Assembly (NCBI GenBank): GCA_029880385.1 | Contig: JAOUOM010000018.1 | Coordinates: 1 to 11,318, forward strand | Source of the DNA: Cyclobacteriaceae bacterium | GTDB lineage: Bacteria > Bacteroidota > Bacteroidia > Cytophagales > Cyclobacteriaceae | Direction: 5' to 3' | DNA: 11,318 bases | Shown here: piece by piece, positions 6,757 through 11,318 of the stretch | Layout: every line of letters starts with the position of its first letter | Position numbering within the stretch: position 1 is the stretch's first letter | Made by a program: the position numbers and the translations under genes | The notes under the pieces: model-generated | Told to the model about the DNA's origin: nothing | Seen by the model: only the letters and a program-made list of their open reading frames with translations | Database searches by the model: none

Positions 6757-7137
6757 ACCCCCAGCCCCTCTCAAGAGGGGAGACACACCCACTCCTGATT
6801 TTTTGAGTAGGTGGTCGTTAAACTTCTGCACCACTGCGAGGCGGATCGTTTCCCGGCACATGTACATGGTGATAAACCCGGGCGTATAGAAGGAGCGGTC
6901 TTTGTAGCCATTGATCTTTTCAAAGATCAGCCCCAGTACCGAGGCATTGATCAGCGATTTGCTTTCCTCTTGTATGTCTTCATTGCCCTCGCTGCTAAAG
7001 TCATAGGCTTCCAAAAATTCGAACAGGTAGGCAAGCGTATCTTTTGAACCGCTAGCCGGTTTCCCTTGTCGTTTTTCAGTACGGTCTGGCTGTAGAGTTT
7101 GAGGGTTTGGTTGTTGTCCAGATTGGCCGTGAAACAA
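6700..7137 (-). pseudogene. middle fragment of the type IIG gene running into the inserted element
   Basis: Host sequence is recognisable from GSKDTLAYLFEFLEAYDF (entered after the frameshift near 7050) to YTPGFITMYMCRETIRLAVVQKFND. The residues before it (from the ATG at 7137) are out-of-frame translation and not real protein. After QKFND the frame enters palindromic repeat C, read as SPLLRGAGGVSK. It then enters the DUF559 start TIIPYKPYLKEKAR and stops at TAA 6700-6702. This stop is the only thing separating it from the long open frame downstream, which is in the same phase. Confidence 0.75.
6753..6782 (-). repeat. palindromic repeat copy C, at the 5' edge of the DUF559 frame
   Basis: The minus strand carries the core TCCCCTCTTGAGAGGGG followed by CTGGGGGTGTGT. 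The nine bases GACACACCC occur on both sides of the palindrome (6752-6760 and 6782-6790, plus strand). Confidence 0.85.
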
Positions 7138-7274
7138 ACCTTTCGTTCCAGTTCTGTCGGTTCGAAGAGTGAGCTGTTGAGGTAAGGGTCGAGCCTGTAT
7201 TTATCCTTTATCTTATCTGTTCTTTCGTCTTGCTTTCGGGCCAGTACATCAAAAAATAAATGGTCGAGCTCGTC

Positions 7275-8273
7275 CTAGTTGGGTACGGTTTTACTGTTGA
7301 GAAAACTAAAGCCAGCATCTCCTTTGTGGTAGGTCTTTAGCTGGGATTCGAGCAGTTTCAAAAATAGTATCCGGTTGATCCACGTGATACAGAGTTCCAG
7401 GGATACTGCGTATAATTGTTCGGAGTGTGAAGCACCATACTGTGTGGGTTTATCGAGTTCAAATAGCCGGTTCCTGCCGTCGATAATGGTGATGACGTTT
7501 TTGAGCAATGAACCTTCATCGCGTTTACCTTTTTCTTTACGCCGGATCACTTTTTTGCCACCATCTTTTACTTCTTCCAGGCCGATGATGTGCAGCAATT
7601 CGAAATAGAACTGTTTGTTTAGGCTGTTGCTGTCATTGGCAAAAGGCTGCTTTAATAAGTGGGTAGGGGAAAGAAGCTTGTACAAACCGATCAGGTTGCG
7701 GCTGTCGGCTTCCTTTTTCAGCTCTTTGTCGTATTCCCGGATATCAAACCAGGTATAGGTGAGTTTGTCCAGGGCTGCTTCGATGGCCGGGGTGGCTATT
7801 TCATTATAAAAGAGGTCTGTAGTGGAACTGTCCTTTTGGCCGGTGGCCCATTCTGTGTAGGCTTTCCTTAGTTTTTTGTTGTCGTAAAAATGGTGGTAAA
7901 ATTCCGTGGCATCAAAAATGAACCACTCATAGATATTGGTGACAATCAGGTGTTTGATTTTATTGTTGTCTTTATCGACACGCTCCCGTAAATAATAAAG
8001 CACCAATTCCTGTAAGGCTTTTGCGTTCAGTTTTTCCTTTTGGATCATTTCGCCTTTGTTGCCGGGATTCTTTACTTCCAGCAACACGCCCACCGTGCTT
8101 TTGGTGGTTTTGTCATTGTAGATGACCATGTCAGCCCGATCTTTGGTGTTGATAGCATGGCGTCCCAGGTACCAGGTATTGTCTAAAAAACGGATCAGGT
8201 CATTTTTGAGGTGTTCTTCACTTTCCTGTTCATTCAGTTCGTGCAGGAGGGTGCTCAGGTTTTTCCGAAATTG
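7275..8273 (-). pseudogene. N-terminal nuclease fragment of the type IIG gene
   Basis: This is the stretch between the first two in-frame stops, with an internal ATG at 8129. It holds the PD-(D/E)XK-type site: D in RADMVIYND followed by VGVLLEVKNP (E-x-K), then the helical segment ELVLYYLRERV. The rest (FYFELLHIIGLEEV, YAVSLELCITWINRILFLKLLESQL) is the helical linker typical of this family. The fragment alone lacks any methyltransferase motif. The N-terminal residues upstream match the short helical domain called DUF7149 in my recollection. Reading resumes in the same frame past the TAG for about 73 codons (DELDHLFFDVLARK...) before the frameshift. Confidence 0.8.
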
Positions 8274-8467
8274 TTAAATTTCAGCCCGTTCTACCTTTTG
8301 TTGGCGATAGGCTTTGTTTAATGCTTTCTGTGGAGTGAGTAGTTTATCTGACATCAGGTCTGTTCCGGAAAAATCGACCATAAGTTAAAACATATCCGTT
8401 TTCTGTGGTGAAAATTTGACATTAATTTTCTGCAAAACAGAAGCCACAAAAAAAGAACAATCATTAT

Positions 8468-8484
8468 CCTAATGTTACATTAGG
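8468..8484. repeat. small perfect hairpin upstream of the restriction-modification gene
   Basis: CCTAATGTTACATTAGG is a 7-bp perfect inverted repeat with a TTA loop, 87 bp upstream of ATG 8381. It could be an operator or a structural remnant. The 8382-8567 stretch has no other convincing gene; a 16-codon ATG frame at 8499 is too short to support. Confidence 0.35.
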
Positions 8485-8567
8485 TCTTGAAGATTTGTAT
8501 GAAAAAGGTACAGATCGAAGAGGAAAAAAAATGGCTTGACACAGGCTAATTCGCGTGAAAGAATCAG

Positions 8568-8607
8568 GGGCACACATCCCGCAGCTCCGATTAGCTAAGG
8601 CAAAGTT
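8568..8607. repeat. 40-bp direct repeat, right copy
   Basis: Identical to 3593-3632, same orientation. It lies between the 5' end of the restriction-modification gene and the nrdJ terminator, so the two copies enclose 4,935 bp containing only the cassette. No diverged extra copy is seen on this side. Confidence 0.9.
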
Positions 8608-8675
8608 GCCATTTTCAATTCGAATTGTTTTTGCTTTTACTATTCATGTAAAGAAAAGCGGTGATTGCTTTTTGA

Positions 8676-8705
8676 TAAAAAAAGGCACCCGCATCAGCGG
8701 GCACC
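8676..8705 (-). terminator. rho-independent terminator of nrdJ
   Basis: On the minus strand GGTGCCCGC-TGAT-GCGGGTGCC forms a 9-bp stem with two G.U pairs, followed by seven U (plus-strand A run 8677-8683). In plus-strand RNA the same positions give A/C mismatches, so the structure works only for minus-strand transcription. It is 26 bp past the nrdJ stop. Confidence 0.87.
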
Positions 8706-8731
8706 TCTATCCAAATGAACTGCAACTATTT

Positions 8732-11269
8732 TCAACTACAGGTGGTATGCCCGCAACTTTTGCATTTAAGGCACCCCTCTTCAAATACCAGTCCTTGTTC
8801 ATCGTGGCACGCCGGGCAAAAATGATCCTTGCTACGTGTGCCGTTGGGAATAAAGTGTTTCAATGCTCGCTGTACACCGTTTTTCCAGGTGTTGATGTAG
8901 TCCTTGTCGAGGTTGAGGTTGTCGATCAGGTGTACCACGTCTACCAGCGGCATGCCATGTCGCAAAATGCCCGAGATCAGTTTGGCATAGTTCCAGTATT
9001 CCTGGGTAAAAGATCGTGACAATCCCTCGATCGTGACGTTGTACCCCTGGCTATCCACGTAACGAAAATCGTAGCGTGATTTGTTGTTTTTGTCACGCGA
9101 CTTGATGATCCATCCGTTATTGACGTAGGGGGGCAGGGCAAAGGCATCCTCTGCCCGTCCGGTAAAGATCTCGTAGGGTTTGCCATTGAGCATACCGACA
9201 AAGGCCATCCAGTTTTTGTCTTCATTTTTGAAAATAACCACTTTGGCTTCCAGTTCTACCGGACGCCTGGGTGCTGTGGTCTCAATGATCTGATCGGGAA
9301 GGGTTTCCTTTTTGTCGTTGCTCACCAGTACGCCTGCACGTGAGCCATCGCGATAGACGGTGAGGCCCTTAAGGCCGGAACGCCAGGCCTGCATATAAAT
9401 GGCATTCACCGTAGATACGGCCGTGTCTTCGGGCAGGTTGATGGTGGAGCTGATGGAATGGGTCACGTATTTCTGGATTACCGACTGGATCTCGATGCGT
9501 TTGGCCCAGTCGATTTCCGGGGCTGTCGAGCCTATGTATGGGTTTTCCCCGTATTTTTTTTCCGGGTACATTTCCATCCATTGTTTTAGCTTGGGGTGGT
9601 AGACTTCAAATTCTTCCCAGGAGTCGCCCATTTCGTCCTTAAACACCTTTTTTGCATCGTTGTTTTCCGTCACCTTGCGGCGCCGTATGTAGGACAACAT
9701 AAAGACGGGCTCTATGCCCGAGGAGGTTTGTGCCAGCAAGCTCACAGTGCCGGTTGGTGCCACCGTGGAGATGGAGATATTTCTCCGGCCGTATTTGATC
9801 ATACGGTGGTATACATCGGGAAGTACCTGCTTCATGTGTTGGATAAATTCGGATTGTTCCTCGATGGAAGCATCATAAGCCGGGAATTTGCCCCGCTCAA
9901 TAGCCAGGTCGATGGAACTGTCAAATTCAGCCTCGCATTTTTTCTTCATCATTTCGTCGATAAACATAATGGCAGCGTCACTGTCAAATTTGAGGCCCAT
10001 GGCGGCCAGTACGTCGGCTAGGGCGGTAAAGCCCAGACCGGTACGTCGGCCTTTTTGTCCATTTTCGTATAACTGGTGCCAGGTAGCCAGTTCGGTACGT
10101 TTGATGGTGTCAGGTTCGGGGTCGGACTGGATTTTTTCAATAATCCGCTCGACGGATTCCAGTTCCAGCGTCACCAGGTCATCCATCAGGCGCATGGCCT
10201 CGTATGTTACTTCATAAAACAGGTTGAAGTCAAATTCAGCCTCGGATGTAAAGGGTTTTTTTACAAAACTAGAAAGGTTCAATGCCATCAGGCGACAGGA
10301 ATCGCCCCCCTGCATGGCAATTTCGGAGCAGGGGTTGGTACTGGCATTTTCAAATTCCGGGTAGACCGACGAGGTGGAGTACCAGTGCTGGCGGTCCCAG
10401 AATATTATGCCCGGCTCGGCCGATTTGTGGGCCGCCTGTATGATTTTGCCCCATAGCTCACGGGCATCTACCTGGCGTACAACCGATGGGTTGGGACTGT
10501 TCAGTGGCCAGCGTTGTTCGAACGGCCGGTCTTCGTCCACGGCTTTCATAAAGTCATCGGTGAGCCGAACAGAAATATTGGCACCGGTTACTTTTTTGAG
10601 GTCTTGTTTGGCATGGATGAAATCTTCGGCATCGGGGTGGGTAATGTCCATGGTGAGCATCAAGGCCCCCCGACGGCCATTTTGGCTTACTTCGCGAGTG
10701 GTATTTGAAAACCGCTCCATAAAAGATACTACACCACTTGACGATCCGGCGGCATTACGGACGGCCATCCCCCTGGGTCGGAGGGTGGAAATATCGAACC
10801 CGACACCACATCGGCGTTTGCATAGCTGTGCCAGTTGCTGGTCGGTATGGAAAATGCCTCCGTATGAATCAACAGGCGCATTAATTACCACACAGTTAGA
10901 CAAGGAACCGATCATGTACGGATTGCCGAGTAACGCCATTACACTTCCCTGAGGCACCACATACCTGAAGCGGTCAAAGAGATTGAAGATGACCTGTTCG
11001 GTGAGGTGTTTTCGCCGTTTGCCATAGGATGACAATCCTCGTGGCCGGGTGTCCGGAATGTAATAGCTTTCGGCACGGTAAAACTCAGCGGCCATACGCC
11101 GGTGCATATCGGCCGGTGACTTTTCGATTAGCTGCCCTTCGGCATCTCGCAGGCAATACTTATTGATCCAGGTGGTGGCGGCCAGTTCGTCGCCAGCAAA
11201 GTAGTTTACCGATTCGGCCAGGACTTCCTGCCTGGTGAAGGTTTTTTTAGAGGTTTTGGTTGCAAGCAT
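8732..11269 (-). CDS. nrdJ: adenosylcobalamin-dependent (class II) ribonucleotide reductase
   Basis: It reduces ribonucleotides to deoxyribonucleotides with a radical generated from coenzyme B12, independent of oxygen. The 845 residues run from ATG 11269 (MLATKTSKKTFTRQEVLAES). Active-site residues can be placed: C126 in GSLSNCVVIN and C325 in GGDSCRL form the redox pair; C314 in STNPCSE is the thiyl-radical cysteine, with N312 and E316. The C314 to C325 spacing of 11 matches the Thermotoga class II enzyme. NISISTVAPTGTVSLLA and the barrel motif RRTGLGFTALAD are present. The tail (818-845) has six cysteines, CPAC...CLKCKSCGHTTC, a zinc-binding/reductant-interacting end. No ATP-cone is apparent at the N terminus, so allosteric activity control is not expected. 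The gene stands alone with its own terminator; 49 bp upstream are visible and AT-rich, with no certain promoter and no cobalamin riboswitch in view. Confidence 0.97.
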   Translation of the reverse strand: MLATKTSKKTFTRQEVLAESVNYFAGDELAATTWINKYCLRDAEGQLIEKSPADMHRRMAAEFYRAESYYIPDTRPRGLSSYGKRRKHLTEQVIFNLFDRFRYVVPQGSVMALLGNPYMIGSLSNCVVINAPVDSYGGIFHTDQQLAQLCKRRCGVGFDISTLRPRGMAVRNAAGSSSGVVSFMERFSNTTREVSQNGRRGALMLTMDITHPDAEDFIHAKQDLKKVTGANISVRLTDDFMKAVDEDRPFEQRWPLNSPNPSVVRQVDARELWGKIIQAAHKSAEPGIIFWDRQHWYSTSSVYPEFENASTNPCSEIAMQGGDSCRLMALNLSSFVKKPFTSEAEFDFNLFYEVTYEAMRLMDDLVTLELESVERIIEKIQSDPEPDTIKRTELATWHQLYENGQKGRRTGLGFTALADVLAAMGLKFDSDAAIMFIDEMMKKKCEAEFDSSIDLAIERGKFPAYDASIEEQSEFIQHMKQVLPDVYHRMIKYGRRNISISTVAPTGTVSLLAQTSSGIEPVFMLSYIRRRKVTENNDAKKVFKDEMGDSWEEFEVYHPKLKQWMEMYPEKKYGENPYIGSTAPEIDWAKRIEIQSVIQKYVTHSISSTINLPEDTAVSTVNAIYMQAWRSGLKGLTVYRDGSRAGVLVSNDKKETLPDQIIETTAPRRPVELEAKVVIFKNEDKNWMAFVGMLNGKPYEIFTGRAEDAFALPPYVNNGWIIKSRDKNNKSRYDFRYVDSQGYNVTIEGLSRSFTQEYWNYAKLISGILRHGMPLVDVVHLIDNLNLDKDYINTWKNGVQRALKHFIPNGTRSKDHFCPACHDEQGLVFEEGCLKCKSCGHTTCS

Positions 11270-11318
11270 TCAAATGGATTATTTATATACAAAAGAGTCT
11301 TTTATCTTAAATAACAAT

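Larger units (their letters stand above)
6279..6790 (-). mobile_element. composite DUF559-nuclease / palindromic-repeat insertion inside the type IIG gene
   Basis: A DUF559 reading frame is enclosed by two inverted copies of a ~30-bp palindromic repeat (C at 6753-6782 and B at 6322-6353), with a further GC-rich tail (6279-6320) beyond B. Host protein reads up to QKFND on one side and resumes at FDGLYDVIG on the other, and relatives of the host enzyme have no nuclease there. Both junctions keep the host frame. The exact ends are uncertain by about 10-20 bp because I cannot align an empty site. No transposase is present; the DUF559 protein is the only candidate enzyme. Confidence 0.65.
4129..8381 (-). 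pseudogene. type IIG restriction enzyme/methyltransferase (Eco57I-like), broken and carrying an inserted DUF559 element
   Basis: Such proteins join a DNA nuclease, an N6-adenine methyltransferase and a target-recognition domain in one chain. Translation could begin at ATG 8381 or, more like relatives, at ATG 8354 (MSDKLLTPQKALNKAY). The original frame is interrupted by TAA (8274-8276, context E-I-stop-Q-F), TAG (7275-7277, in KTVPN-stop-DELDHLFF) and a one-base frameshift near 7049-7058 (frame passes from KGNRL to GSKDTLAYLF). A final TAA at 6700-6702 lies within the inserted DUF559 part. Without the ~500-bp insertion the protein would be about 1,240 residues, within the family range. Nuclease EVK is at 8070-8078, SAM motif I DPAVGSGHF at 6154-6180, and NPPY at 5260-5271. 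No clear promoter is seen; TATGTTTT lies just before ATG 8381 without a good -33 box. Four disruptions make loss of restriction likely, but sequencing or assembly error cannot be excluded. Confidence 0.88.

Noticed and set aside
5813..6782. CRISPR-like array from the three palindrome copies
   Set aside because: Spacing is irregular, orientation is mixed and copies lie within coding sequence; there are no regular spacers or cas genes.
8441..8549. Short plus-strand frames near the right repeat (a 16-codon ATG frame at 8499, and a frame reading PNVTLGLEDLYEKGTD)
   Set aside because: The second looks protein-like and might be a vestige of a gene cut by the insertion, but it has no start, is very short and matches nothing I recognise.
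8555..9019. Plus-strand open frame spanning the right 40-bp repeat into the nrdJ 3' end
   Set aside because: It is mostly antisense to nrdJ and crosses the nrdJ terminator. The shared peptide with the left repeat copy (AHIPQLRLAKAKL) only reflects the DNA repeat.
9596..10952. Several plus-strand open frames of 109-192 codons opposite nrdJ
   Set aside because: Shadows of nrdJ; their sequences have no motifs and nrdJ is intact and fully conserved on the other strand.

Overview
The window looks like a chromosomal segment of a Bacteroidota bacterium, probably of the Cytophagales/Flammeovirgaceae kind. Evidence: two promoters fit the Bacteroidota pattern TTTG-N18/19-TANNTTTG (before gapA and before tRNA-Glu), most starts lack a strong Shine-Dalgarno sequence, and the RlmD, GapA, NrdJ and type IIG proteins resemble Bacteroidota versions. 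Assignment below phylum is inference.

Layout. 1-1667 (+): the 3' part of rlmD (23S rRNA m5U methyltransferase), then a tightly coupled conserved 120-aa protein of unknown function. 1695-1722: a hairpin serving as terminator for both converging transcripts. 1749-2756 (-): gapA with its own promoter. 2922-3155 (+): a small glutaredoxin-like protein that has lost its cysteines. 3223-3409 (+): promoter, tRNA-Glu(UUC) and terminator. 3465-3640: a non-coding, hairpin-rich repeat region. 3695-8381 (-): a decayed type IIG restriction-modification gene with a small HipA-N-like partner gene downstream. 8608-8731: non-coding, holding the nrdJ terminator. 8732-11269 (-): nrdJ, the B12-dependent ribonucleotide reductase, nearly complete to the window edge.

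The accessory part is 3.6-8.6 kb. Two perfect 40-bp direct repeats (3593-3632 and 8568-8607) bracket the whole restriction-modification cassette, between housekeeping genes. The large gene keeps an N-terminal PD-(D/E)XK-type nuclease region (EVK), SAM motif I (DPAVGSGHF), motif IV (NPPY) and a C-terminal target-recognition region. It is broken by three in-frame stops (8274, 7275, 6700) and one frameshift (about 7050). A second element is nested inside it: a DUF559 (Vsr-like) endonuclease reading frame bounded by inverted copies of a ~30-bp palindromic repeat, inserted so that the host frame stays open on both sides. A third, solo copy of the same repeat sits in frame within the methyltransferase domain. 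The target-recognition region is visibly more AT-rich than the rest of the gene, suggesting an exchanged specificity module.

The most notable hypothesis is that DUF559 nuclease plus palindrome form a small selfish element family that tolerates insertion in coding sequence, comparable in behaviour to Rickettsia palindromic elements. The sequence shows the arrangement; the mobility is inferred.
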